Positions 17,285-24,677 of a stretch of 64,000 bases of DNA are shown here, piece by piece. Location: positions 2,852,001-2,916,000 of the forward strand of contig NZ_CP159510.1 of the NCBI RefSeq assembly GCF_040529185.1, given 5' to 3'. The position numbers and the translations under genes were made by a program. The notes under the pieces were generated by a model. It ran no database searches and was not told where the DNA came from. It saw only the letters and a list, made by a program, of their open reading frames with translations. The DNA is from Sporolactobacillus sp. Y61 (GTDB lineage: Bacteria; Bacillota; Bacilli; Bacillales; Sporolactobacillaceae). Every line of letters starts with the position of its first letter. The stretch's first letter is position 1.

Positions 17285-17543
17285 ATAAAAAAGCACCCGT
17301 CCGCTAAAGGGACGAGTGCTTTCTCGTGGTTCCACCCTTGTTCCCGCCCGAATCTGCAGTATCCGGGCGGCTCAAGATTGCTGATAACGGACAGGTGTCC
17401 GCCGGCAGATACTCATTTCTCCGCCAAAGCTCAGAGGTGGTAAATCAACCCGTCTGCCAGAGGCTTGCACCAGACGCCTCCTCTCTGAAAACAGAACAGG
17501 AAAATCCGTGTCCTCATCTTCACCGATCATATATTCAAAGTAT
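17285..17543 (-). promoter_or_regulatory. T-box leader of thrS (Thr specifier ACC)
   Basis: Conserved T-box AAGGGTGGAACCACGAG at 17339-17323, then a terminator (AGCACTCGTCC with GGACGGGTGCT) and TTTTTT near 17287-17292. Stem I starts with TCAGAG, which pairs with CTCTGA; directly before that closing strand is ACC ACC (17441-17436), so ACC is the specifier codon. The rest of the 17215-17610 gap is this leader, its promoter and the ribosome site. Confidence 0.93.
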
Positions 17544-17549
17544 AAACTG

Positions 17550-17578
17550 ATTATAGGCTCCCCATGAAAGAAAATCAA
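17550..17578 (-). promoter_or_regulatory. Sigma-A promoter of thrS
   Basis: TTGATT (17578-17573), 17-nt spacer, perfect TATAAT (17555-17550) on the minus strand, a few bases ahead of the T-box leader. Confidence 0.82.
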
Positions 17579-17610
17579 GTGACCCCATGAAAGAACGCGA
17601 AAAGCACAGG

Positions 17611-18189
17611 TTACGCTTTTATTTTCTCCTTATTCGCCATCAGAAAATCAAACAGCATGTCTTTACTGACCTGTTCTGCTTTCTCAGTCAGTCCGAGCTG
17701 ACGCAGGATCTCCAGACCAATCGGGAGCGTCGTTCCGGCTGCTCTCGAAGTAATAATATTCCCGGAGACAACGACCGGATCTTCCGAATAATCAGCATCT
17801 TTGATATGGCTCCTGAAATCCGGATTGCTGGTCACCGTTTCACCTTTCAATATACCGGTACGTTCCAGGGCAATCGGTCCCGCACAAATGGCCGCTACTT
17901 TTTTCCCACTGTCATGATAATAGCGGATCAGCTCCTGAACACGTTCATCGTCCCGGAGTGTTGTCGCCCCTTTCGTTCCTCCCGGCAGATAAATACCGTC
18001 AAAATCTTTCAGTCCGGAACTGTTGATGTCCGTATCTGCCTGAATCACTATATGTCTGGAACCTTCGACCAGTTTGCCGCCAAGAGAGCACAGAACCACT
18101 TCCACACCGCCTCTGCGGAGTACATCAATCGCTGTGACTGCTTCTGTTTCTTCAAAGCCCTCAGCAAGAAGCACAAGTATTCTCTTCAA
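17611..18189 (-). CDS. DJ-1/PfpI (YajL-like) family protein
   Basis: DJ-1 superfamily protein of 192 residues, a class including chaperone, deglycase-like and stress proteins. Visible: N-terminal ILVLLAEGFEETEAV with the conserved Glu16, LPGGTKG near 68-74, and the nucleophilic elbow AAICAGP with Cys102. Cys plus the nearby Glu is the DJ-1/YajL arrangement; no protease-type extra domain is seen. Start TTG 18189 (M-K-R-I-L-V) follows AGGAGGGAT. It lies alone between thrS and the small-gene cluster. The physiological substrate is not known. Confidence 0.9.
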   Translation of the reverse strand: MKRILVLLAEGFEETEAVTAIDVLRRGGVEVVLCSLGGKLVEGSRHIVIQADTDINSSGLKDFDGIYLPGGTKGATTLRDDERVQELIRYYHDSGKKVAAICAGPIALERTGILKGETVTSNPDFRSHIKDADYSEDPVVVSGNIITSRAAGTTLPIGLEILRQLGLTEKAEQVSKDMLFDFLMANKEKIKA

Positions 18190-18265
18190 AAAGATCCCTC
18201 CTGTTCAGATTCATTGTCTTTATCGTACCATATCCATCATCCAGATGATACGCTCATGCTGTAGA

Positions 18266-18315
18266 GAAAAAAGCCGGCAGCCGGGCACAACCCTGAGGGT
18301 CGGCCGGCTGCCGGC
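18266..18315 (-). terminator. Strong terminator after the small-gene cluster
   Basis: GCCGGCAGCCGG pairs with CCGGCTGCCGGC over 12 bp and runs into TTTTTT on the minus strand, 3 nt after the stop of the 23-codon ORF at 18318. Confidence 0.88.
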
Positions 18316-18317
18316 AG

Positions 18318-18389
18318 TCACCGGATGATCATACCCGCTTTACGTACTGCTTCTGATTTTCTGAATACATATACCTTATATTTCATCAT
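18318..18389 (-). CDS. Tiny basic peptide ORF (23 residues)
   Basis: Unrecognised peptide, too short for standard gene finding. ATG 18389 (two Met codons in a row) follows GGGGGAG by 6 nt. It begins MMKYKVYVFRKSEAV, is strongly basic and ends GMIIR just before a 12-bp terminator. It follows the YrzI-like gene by 37 nt on the same strand. In B. subtilis the yrzI mRNA also carries several very short peptides, so a real cistron of that kind is plausible (inference). Confidence 0.5.
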   Translation of the reverse strand: MMKYKVYVFRKSEAVRKAGMIIR

Positions 18390-18426
18390 TCTAATCTCCC
18401 CCTGTAACGTATTTTTCATGCTCGCA

Positions 18427-18669
18427 TTAATAAAGATAACGTGACATCTCAGCCCGCCGGTTCAGCATATCTTCCCGCAGCCGTTTAATCCGTTTATTGT
18501 CCTCATAGCGCCGAATTCTTGACCTGGACGGTCTGACTGATACCGTCAGACTGATGGTCAGAAAGTTTATACTCAGCATTCGTTTCCCTCCTCCCTGTAC
18601 CGGGATGGTTTCTCTCAAAAAATTCTTCCCCGCAATGGTACGGGGCGCTTTCACTGCAAGCTGTTGCAT
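18427..18669 (-). CDS. YrzI-like small protein with two in-frame starts (80 or 50 residues)
   Basis: From the internal ATG at 18579 the product is 50 residues: a hydrophobic start (MLSINFLTISLTVSV) then a very basic, Arg-rich helix (RSRIRRYEDNKRIKRLRED) ending RRAEMSRYLY. That shape resembles the YrzI family of small Bacillus proteins; the assignment is from memory of the family, not a search. GGGAGGAGGG lies 6 nt before 18579. The frame also runs back to ATG 18669, preceded by AGGAGG at 9 nt, giving an 80-residue form whose extra part is MQQLAVKAPRTIAGKNFL and on. Either both forms are made, or a base is missing in the G-rich site between two cistrons. Confidence 0.55.
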   Translation of the reverse strand: MQQLAVKAPRTIAGKNFLRETIPVQGGGKRMLSINFLTISLTVSVRPSRSRIRRYEDNKRIKRLREDMLNRRAEMSRYLY

Positions 18670-18745
18670 CTTTCAATGCCTCCTGTTTTCATTGTATTTA
18701 TATAAAGGTATCCCGCACCGGCGGGACAACCTTATACACAAGACG

Positions 18746-18827
18746 CAAAAAGGCCGCAGTCCATTACGGATCCGCGGTCTTTCAGAAAAAAGAGCGCAAA
18801 AAAACCGCAGATACCGGTGGCCTGCGG
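18746..18827 (-). terminator. Two tandem terminators after the 22-codon ORF
   Basis: First, CCGCAG/CTGCGG (18805-18827) followed by TTTTTTT. Second, an imperfect CCGCGGATCC/GGACTGCGG hairpin (18753-18778) followed by TTTTT. Both act on the minus strand, between the 22-residue ORF and the YrzI-like gene. Confidence 0.72.
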
Positions 18828-18868
18828 CTGTTCTTCAGTTCAATTTTTTTATCTGTCTCACTGTCAGT

Positions 18869-18937
18869 TCATGCCGGGACCATCGTCAAATCGTATTCAG
18901 TTGATGCTGTAGTCGTTCTGACATTTTCAGTCATCAT
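18869..18937 (-). CDS. Tiny peptide ORF (22 residues) behind a strong promoter
   Basis: Unrecognised peptide. ATG 18937 (two Met codons) lies 8 nt after GAAGGAGG and the frame ends at 18869. It begins MMTENVRTTTAST and ends YDLTMVPA; it is Thr-rich and not hydrophobic. A near-consensus sigma-A promoter lies about 35 nt upstream and two terminators follow, so this looks like a short dedicated transcript that encodes a peptide or is a regulatory RNA with a short frame. Confidence 0.5.
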   Translation of the reverse strand: MMTENVRTTTASTEYDLTMVPA

Positions 18938-18971
18938 TGCGATGGCCTCCTTCATTTGTTTCACTTTTTCC

Positions 18972-19000
18972 AGTATATCCCTGGTCATTCATTTTGTAAA
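18972..19000 (-). promoter_or_regulatory. Sigma-A promoter of the small-gene cluster
   Basis: TTTACA (19000-18995), 17-nt spacer, TATACT (18977-18972), just after the ytxC stop. A second, weaker candidate for the YrzI-like gene is TTGTCC..TTTATA around 18703-18731. Confidence 0.72.
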
Positions 19001-19019
19001 CCCTTAATTCTGCCTTTTT

Positions 19020-19844
19020 TCAATGAAATCCCGCTCCATGCTCCGTCTGAACTTCCCGTGGAAAGAAAAAAACCCGATCTTCAAATACTGTACTCAGTGT
19101 TTTCATAATGCTGTGTTCCGGACGATCTGTAAAAATGACTACCTGCTCCGGTGCCAGAGCGATCAGGCTCAGGATTATGGAGGGCTCCGCGTCGATCCCC
19201 CATTGTCTGAGTAACGGATAAAAGGAGCGTACAGACTGTACATTGCGGATCAGCCGGTGATTTTCGTCAAAGATTTTGAACGGTTCATCATCATAGACTT
19301 CGATTTTTTCACAAAGCGGTTTGTACGCGCGGATAATCCGGCGCAGCTTATCAATAAAAACCTGATATTCCTGCTCCAGCTTATATTCATCAATGGCCAG
19401 CTCGGTGATCCGTCGCAATGTCCGCTTATATGAAGTGAGTCGGAAATGTAAAATGGATGCAAAAGAGAGGGTACTGTGTTCCGTCAAAACACCCTCCAGC
19501 GCCTCCTGAATCAGCTGTTTCCGGTCCGGCAGTGTCTCCATGCGCGGAAGATCGTTTTTTTCACCGGCGAGAATGGCCGTGATAATATTCATGATGGCTG
19601 TTTTCTCTCCCGGATCCTTAAAAAAATAATATTTCTCGATGATGTTATACAACCAGCCGTTCTCATATTTCCCTATGATATATTTTGTTATCAGGGAAGA
19701 TAAAGTCCTCCAGTCGGTGCCCGTTTCCGGAAATATGGCCAGACGGCTGTTAAACAGCAGTACACGGACATCCTGTCTGTAAGCAGACGGCATCCTCCTG
19801 TAAAATTCAACCGCTTCCTGCCTTGTCTCAAACACAATATCCAA
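19020..19844 (-). CDS. ytxC: Sporulation protein YtxC
   Basis: YtxC family protein (274 residues), known from spore-formers and located next to thrS and dnaI in B. subtilis; the molecular activity is unknown. No signal peptide or membrane helix is evident; the sequence is mainly helical and charged, with the family-like stretch ITKYIIGKYENGWLYNIIEKYYFF near 50-75 and a conserved C-terminal HSIMKTLSTVFEDRVFFF. Start TTG 19844 (M-D-I-V-F-E) follows GGAGG by 8 nt. A weak promoter (TTTCCA 19927-19922, TATGAT 19904-19899) overlaps the edge of the repeat element upstream. Confidence 0.88.
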   Translation of the reverse strand: MDIVFETRQEAVEFYRRMPSAYRQDVRVLLFNSRLAIFPETGTDWRTLSSLITKYIIGKYENGWLYNIIEKYYFFKDPGEKTAIMNIITAILAGEKNDLPRMETLPDRKQLIQEALEGVLTEHSTLSFASILHFRLTSYKRTLRRITELAIDEYKLEQEYQVFIDKLRRIIRAYKPLCEKIEVYDDEPFKIFDENHRLIRNVQSVRSFYPLLRQWGIDAEPSIILSLIALAPEQVVIFTDRPEHSIMKTLSTVFEDRVFFFPREVQTEHGAGFH

Positions 19845-19925
19845 TGATTCTTCCTCCCCGTCCTATTCTTTTTACAACTATATGGGTGGAAGGAACGAAT
19901 CATACGTATAAAAAAACCATCTGGA

Positions 19926-20140
19926 AAATAAAGTGAAACGTCAATCAGTGGGGAGCCCGAGCGTACAGGACGTTTTCGTGCAGGCGTTGCGATAGGACGT
20001 ACGCATTTTAGCCTGCGCATCCCCCACGAATCGGATTATTCGTTGTTGAATCCGGCGGGATTTTACAGCAAGGTATCCCCGGCCCGGCCAATTCGTTTAC
20101 CCGCATGACCCGGAGGTGGACCTGCCCGTTCATGCGGGAA
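19926..20140 (+). repeat. Dispersed structured repeat, copy A
   Basis: Begins ATAAAGTGAAACGTC then AATCAGTGGGG; contains GGATTATTCGTTGTTGAATCC and CGGGATTTTACAGC; ends with the hairpin CCCGTTCATGCGGG (20124-20138). The same blocks in the same order recur at 44428-44543 and, on the other strand, at 58158-58421. This copy carries an extra 60-70 nt inside the first hairpin, with CGTAC-containing inverted segments (about 19961-20003). It fills most of the 19845-20170 gap; no gene is seen in it. Confidence 0.7.
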
Positions 20141-20164
20141 AAAAAAAGCGGCAACCCTTGCCGC
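20141..20164 (-). terminator. Terminator of dnaB-dnaI
   Basis: GCGGCAA/TTGCCGC stem with a 3-nt loop followed by at least seven T residues on the minus strand, 6 nt after the dnaI stop and touching the end of repeat copy A. Confidence 0.88.
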
Positions 20165-20170
20165 ACTGAT

Positions 20171-21103
20171 TTATCTTCGATTTTTGCCATCCATCTGAAT
20201 CAATTTAGTAAAATGTCGAATACGTTCCATCACTCGTTTGGCTTTGACATTTTCTATCCCGCTTTTCTGAGAATAGGAAAAGTGGTTTTCCAGCTCATCA
20301 TAGTTAAAATTAGAGGTGTACAGAGTGGGCAGATGCTCCATCATGCGATATTGAAGGACACTGCCCAGCACCTCATCACGTACCCAGGGTGTCATCGTCT
20401 CTGCACCAATATCATCCAGAATCAGAACGGGCGTTTTTTTCAGCACATCCAGTTTGGAATCAACGGTATTATCCTGAATGGCGCCCTTAATTTCTCTGAA
20501 GAAATCAGGGACATAAATGATCAGAGAGGCGACATGACGTTTCTGAGCAAGACTATTCATAATTGCCCCCATCAGATAGGTCTTTCCAACTCCAAATTCA
20601 CCGCATAGATACAGCCCCTTGGCTGTTTCCGGATCTTTAAGATAATCACGGACAAAATCACCAGCCGCTTTCAGCGCTTCCTGACGCCCCACTTCATTTT
20701 TGTCAATGGTTTTAAATGTTGCGCTCAGTATTTCTTTGGGCACATAGTAACTGCGAATCAACCTGCTTTGACGACGCCTGTTCTGATCTTCACGAAGCAG
20801 AGGACAGGCTTTGAAAGTCAAAGCCGGATCGCCATGATCATTAATCAGTTCCGGGCGAAATCCCTTCATCATATTGGGACATTGCTCAAGGCCCGGACAA
20901 TGGGCACAATGTTGCCATTCCTCGACAAACTGATACAGTTCGGGCAGATGTCTGGTCCATTTTTCCTGGTCAATTTGTGGATTTTGGTCCATAAATGACC
21001 GGATTTTCGGGTTTTCTATTAGCATTTTTCTTATTTTTTCCGTACGACGTTGAAGTTCCTGCTGGCCTATGAGACCTTTCATCAGTGATTTGATCGGCTC
21101 CAT
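20171..21103 (-). CDS. dnaI: Primosomal protein DnaI (helicase loader)
   Basis: AAA+ loader that places the DnaC replicative helicase at oriC and at restart sites, working with DnaB and DnaD. About 310 residues from ATG 21103 (MEPIKSLMKG), preceded by GGGAG; the open frame extends further upstream without homology. N-terminal zinc module with CAHCPGLEQC (Cys 66, 69, 75) and Cys100, then the AAA+ domain: Walker A GEFGVGKTYL (about 168-177), Walker B VLILDDIGAE, sensor TSNFNYDEL and the C-terminal arginine region ERIRHF. Follows dnaB after 23 nt. Confidence 0.96.
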   Translation of the reverse strand: MEPIKSLMKGLIGQQELQRRTEKIRKMLIENPKIRSFMDQNPQIDQEKWTRHLPELYQFVEEWQHCAHCPGLEQCPNMMKGFRPELINDHGDPALTFKACPLLREDQNRRRQSRLIRSYYVPKEILSATFKTIDKNEVGRQEALKAAGDFVRDYLKDPETAKGLYLCGEFGVGKTYLMGAIMNSLAQKRHVASLIIYVPDFFREIKGAIQDNTVDSKLDVLKKTPVLILDDIGAETMTPWVRDEVLGSVLQYRMMEHLPTLYTSNFNYDELENHFSYSQKSGIENVKAKRVMERIRHFTKLIQMDGKNRR

Positions 21104-21126
21104 TTTCCCACTCCCGGCAAATAGCT

Positions 21127-22499
21127 TCAGATGCTGTTCAGGTAATCTTCCAGCCATTTGGCTCTTTTTCTGGCTTCTTCTTCAGAGACTTTGTCCTTTG
21201 TTTCATGATTTTTCCCTTTCATCCATTCCGGGACAACCTCATGATGCACACGCTCGGCTGTCCGGCGCGGACGGTTCGTCTTTTTAACTGGAGACTGTTT
21301 CTGATCATCCCGTTTTCTTTTCTCCTCTCTTGCCACAAACATCGCCTCACGAACTGTCCGGACATTTGCCCGGGACCATTGGGCGGCTATTTTTTCGACA
21401 AAAGATTTATTTAAATTATTATCGTTGACTTTCGCCACATAATCAATCAATACATTAATTACACCGGGGGCAGTTTCGTGTCGAACATCAGATTCTCAAC
21501 CAGTCTGAGGTCCGGCGCCGCCGGACGACTGCCATACCCAAGCTGTTCAAGCAGCTGGTAAGGCGAATTGGTTTCGTACCAGGCGATCAGCTGTTCTTTC
21601 TCATTACGTGGTTCTTTACCTTTCATTTCACTATGTGATGACGGCTGGGTCCGATCGTACAGGGCAGGCATTTCTTCCGGACCATGTTCCAGTTTGTAGA
21701 AGTCTCTGACCTCTTTCCGGAGCATCTCGATATCAACGATACCGGTATGTAGTGAGGCCGATTCAATTGCCCGGCTCATATCAAAAGGCGTTGTCTGATA
21801 GACAAATGCCAGTTTTTCAACGGCTGCCTTGACTTCATCGGTCAGCGCATCCTCAGTAAGTATAGCATCGGAAAGGTAACCTCTCAGTTCTTGAAAATTG
21901 AATGGTTTGCGCAGATGAATCTGCCCCGATTCCGCACGTCCTTCCCAGGATGTCCCATCAGGTGTTGCTGCTTTTTCCTCAGAAACCTCCCCCGAAGGAA
22001 GGGATTCGAAAACATCATCGAATGCTGCCGAAAGATCCTGGAACTCGTCCATGCGAATGGTTTTCACTTCGAAAAGCTGCGCCAGCTTTTTAAAATCACG
22101 CGACCCGATCTGATGATAGAGAAACACACTCAGAAGATCATCATGAAAAAAACGGGCGGGTGTCATTGGAGGAAAAAGCCGGTATAGAAACAGGCCCGGG
22201 TCGGACTGCTTTTTCTTTAACGTCTGCATCAGTCCGACAGCCTCCAGTTTCTTTCTTGCCTTAAGGATCCGATCAAGTGACAGATTCATCACACTCATCA
22301 GATGGTGATGAGTGGACAGAATCCCCTGTACAGACGCATCCAGCTCCTGCCAGAGGGTAAAATACAGGCTTGTGGCTTCAATTCCAACCAGCGGCTGATA
22401 CAAACTCGTAATAATTTTCTGGTCATAGAAATGAAGAATCCCGACTGATCGGACCGCATAATGATCGCCGGGCAAAATTTCTTTCCATGATTGCAGCAT
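21127..22499 (-). CDS. dnaB: Replication initiation and membrane attachment protein DnaB (frameshifted)
   Basis: DnaB of Firmicutes, a helicase co-loader related to DnaD, unlike E. coli DnaB. The reading frame from ATG 22499 (MLQSWKEILPGDHY) stops at 21459 after FDTKLPP; the same homology resumes in another frame to 21127 (INVLIDYVAKVNDNNLNKSFVEKIA). One added G/C near 21464-21465 restores the Gly expected in LPPGVINVL and gives about 457 residues, close to the 472 of B. subtilis. The gene is essential, so a sequencing error next to a run of five G is likelier than a real mutation. Domains: winged N-terminal part and the C-terminal DnaD-like region. Confidence 0.92.
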
Positions 22500-22562
22500 T
22501 GCACTGCATCCTCCCCTCATCCTTTGTCAATCAGCGGAAACGACGGAGAGCCTGACACACTT

Positions 22563-23051
22563 TCAGGAGTGATCTGATTTGCTGCCTTTTTCTTTTTCCA
22601 GCTGATCTTTCAGTTCCTGTATCTCGCGTGCAAAAACATTAATATCTTTAAACTGACGATAAACGGATGCAAAACGGACATAAGCCACTTCATCTACTTT
22701 TGCCAGTTCATTCATCACCAGTTCACCGATTTCATGGCTGTTGACCTCTGAACGCCCCTGGTCGCGCAGCTTTTTTTCAACACTGTTTGCCAGATCCTCA
22801 AGCTGCTCAAGCGGCACCGGCCTTTTTTCACAGGCTTTAATCAGACCGCGCAGAATTTTATCTCTGCTGAATGCTTCCCGGTTGTCTCCCTTTTTGACAA
22901 CGACAAGCGGCATTTCTTCAACCTTCTCAAAAGTTGTGAAACGATAATGACAGAATTCACATTCTCTACGTCTCCGAATAGCCCGTCCGCTGTTAACAGG
23001 ACGAGAGTCCAGCACTTTTGTCCCATCTTTTCTGCAGCTTGGACAGCGCAT
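22563..23051 (-). CDS. nrdR: Transcriptional repressor NrdR
   Basis: ATP/dATP-sensing repressor of ribonucleotide reductase genes. 162 residues. N-terminal zinc ribbon with Cys3, Cys6, Cys31 and Cys34 (MRCPSC, CEFC) and the basic [17 protein letters not shown], then the ATP-cone domain (about 49-139; [21 protein letters not shown]). AGAGGTGGG precedes the ATG. Lies 63 nt upstream of dnaB in the same direction, as in B. subtilis. No NrdR boxes were identified in this window. Confidence 0.97.
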   Translation of the reverse strand: MRCPSCRKDGTKVLDSRPVNSGRAIRRRRECEFCHYRFTTFEKVEEMPLVVVKKGDNREAFSRDKILRGLIKACEKRPVPLEQLEDLANSVEKKLRDQGRSEVNSHEIGELVMNELAKVDEVAYVRFASVYRQFKDINVFAREIQELKDQLEKEKGSKSDHS

Positions 23052-23122
23052 TTTCCCACCTCTTATTTGTGGTATATATTACTTTCATTTTATCCTACAC
23101 GGTCACGTATGAAAAGGTCTGG

Positions 23123-23743
23123 CTAAATTCTCCGGTTATCCGGGCAGCAGGAGATGCCCCAGAGTTTAAGCAGGGCCGCCATTTGTTCTTCTGTCTGCCG
23201 GATAGACCCATTATTATCGATCACAGCGCTCGCTTTTCGCTCTTTCTCCTTAAGAGACATCTGAGCTGCTATACGTGTTTCTGCCTGCGATCGACTTAAT
23301 CCGTTTCTCGTCATCAGTCTGTGCAACTGATTTTCCCGGTTCACCGTGACAACGATCGTCTTATCCGCCCAGTGATCCAGACCGCCTTCAAAAAGCAGCG
23401 GGACATCGAGAAAAACGACCGGTGCGCCGAGCTTCCTGAAGGTGGAAATTTCTTTCCTCATACGCGCACGAATCAGGGGATGCAGCATTTCATTCAGCCT
23501 TCGCCGTTTCTCCTTATCTGTAAAAATAATCCTGCCAAGCGCCTGCCGGTCAAGAGAACCATCCTTGTGCAGGATATGCGGGCCGAAAGCATCCGCAATT
23601 TGCTTCAGTGCACCACTCCCCGGCTCGACAACCTCACGGGAAATCCGGTCCGCATCGATCAGCGGATAATGATGCCGATTCAGCCAGGCGGACAGGGTGC
23701 TTTTCCCGCTGGCGATTCCTCCTGTGAGCCCAATGATGATCAT
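23123..23743 (-). CDS. coaE: Dephospho-CoA kinase
   Basis: Last step of coenzyme A synthesis: ATP-dependent 3'-phosphorylation of dephospho-CoA. 206 residues with P-loop GLTGGIASGKST (5-16), IDADRISREVVEPG (substrate site), LDVPLLFEGGLD, and LID region VTVNRENQLHRLMTRNGLSRSQAETRI. Overlaps the mutM stop by 4 nt (ATGA), so it is translationally coupled behind mutM. Confidence 0.97.
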   Translation of the reverse strand: MIIIGLTGGIASGKSTLSAWLNRHHYPLIDADRISREVVEPGSGALKQIADAFGPHILHKDGSLDRQALGRIIFTDKEKRRRLNEMLHPLIRARMRKEISTFRKLGAPVVFLDVPLLFEGGLDHWADKTIVVTVNRENQLHRLMTRNGLSRSQAETRIAAQMSLKEKERKASAVIDNNGSIRQTEEQMAALLKLWGISCCPDNRRI

Positions 23744-24579
23744 CTGGCGCGCCTTCTTCTCTGGCAGGATGGACAGAAGTGTGTACCCCGCCCGTCAACT
23801 TTTATTTTTTCAATCAGAGTTCCGCAGTTTAGACAAGGCTCTCCGGCGCGTCCGTAAACCTGCAGTTTCTGCTGGAAAAAGCCCATTTCTCCCCGGCTGT
23901 TTACAAATGTCCGGATACTGGTTCCACCCATTTTTATCGCTGCTTTCAAAGTACCAACGATAGCCCTGAAGAGTCTGGAAATATCACGCTTCGTCAGGAA
24001 AGATGCCGGACTCAGAGGATGAATTCCTGCCCGGAACAGGGCCTCATCTACGTAAATATTCCCCAGTCCGACGACGATTGACTGATCAAGAAGAAAAGGT
24101 TTAACCGGTCTTGATGTTTTTCGACAGGCCGCAGCCAGAGTATCGGCTGTAAACGACGGGGAGAAGGGTTCCGGGCCGAGCTTATTCAGTGGAAGCTGAT
24201 TCCACTCCTCTCCTTTTTTAAATAAGTGCATCGTCCCAAATTTACGGACATCCCGGTAACGGAGTGCCGTCCGATCGGTAAAGTGGAAGATGACATGCGT
24301 ATATTGATCAACCGGTTCAGATTCCGGATCCAGCCTGTATCTTCCTTCCATGCGCAGATGAGAAATCAGTACATACCGGTCAAAATAGATCAGCAGAAAT
24401 TTTCCTCTTCGACCAACATGATGAATAGTCTGTCCGCGCAACAAACGGCAAAATGCGTCCGTATCTTCCGGTCTGCGAATGATTTTCTTCCAGCGTACTT
24501 CGACACTTTTCACCGTCTTCCCGATGACAAGCTGATTTAATGTCCTTTTCACCGTCTCTACCTCAGGTAACTCAGGCAT
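23740..24579 (-). CDS. mutM: Formamidopyrimidine-DNA glycosylase (Fpg)
   Basis: Bifunctional glycosylase/AP lyase removing 8-oxoguanine and formamidopyrimidines. Starts MPELPEVETV, giving the N-terminal Pro2 nucleophile and Glu3 after Met removal. Conserved GRRGKFLL near the beta-lysine, helix-two-turn-helix region (LLDQSIVVGLGNIYVDEALFRAGIHP), and the C-terminal zinc finger CLNC..CPSC. 279 residues from ATG 24579, preceded by AGAGGGG; the longer open frame upstream is not used. Begins after the polA terminator and is coupled to coaE. Confidence 0.97.
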   Translation of the reverse strand: MPELPEVETVKRTLNQLVIGKTVKSVEVRWKKIIRRPEDTDAFCRLLRGQTIHHVGRRGKFLLIYFDRYVLISHLRMEGRYRLDPESEPVDQYTHVIFHFTDRTALRYRDVRKFGTMHLFKKGEEWNQLPLNKLGPEPFSPSFTADTLAAACRKTSRPVKPFLLDQSIVVGLGNIYVDEALFRAGIHPLSPASFLTKRDISRLFRAIVGTLKAAIKMGGTSIRTFVNSRGEMGFFQQKLQVYGRAGEPCLNCGTLIEKIKVDGRGTHFCPSCQRRRRAR

Positions 24580-24598
24580 AATATTTCCCCTCTGTATG

Positions 24599-24633
24599 TT
24601 AAAAAACGGCTGGCCGGTTGCAGAATGGCCAGC
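24599..24633. terminator. Terminator between polA and mutM
   Basis: GCTGGCC/GGCCAGC stem with an 11-nt loop; TTTTTT follows on the minus strand, with a shorter T-run on the other side. It lies 20 nt before the mutM start, partly in its leader. Confidence 0.82.
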
Positions 24634-24677
24634 TTCGTTTTTCTTATCTTTTTCCCGCAAAGAATGACCTGTACCCG

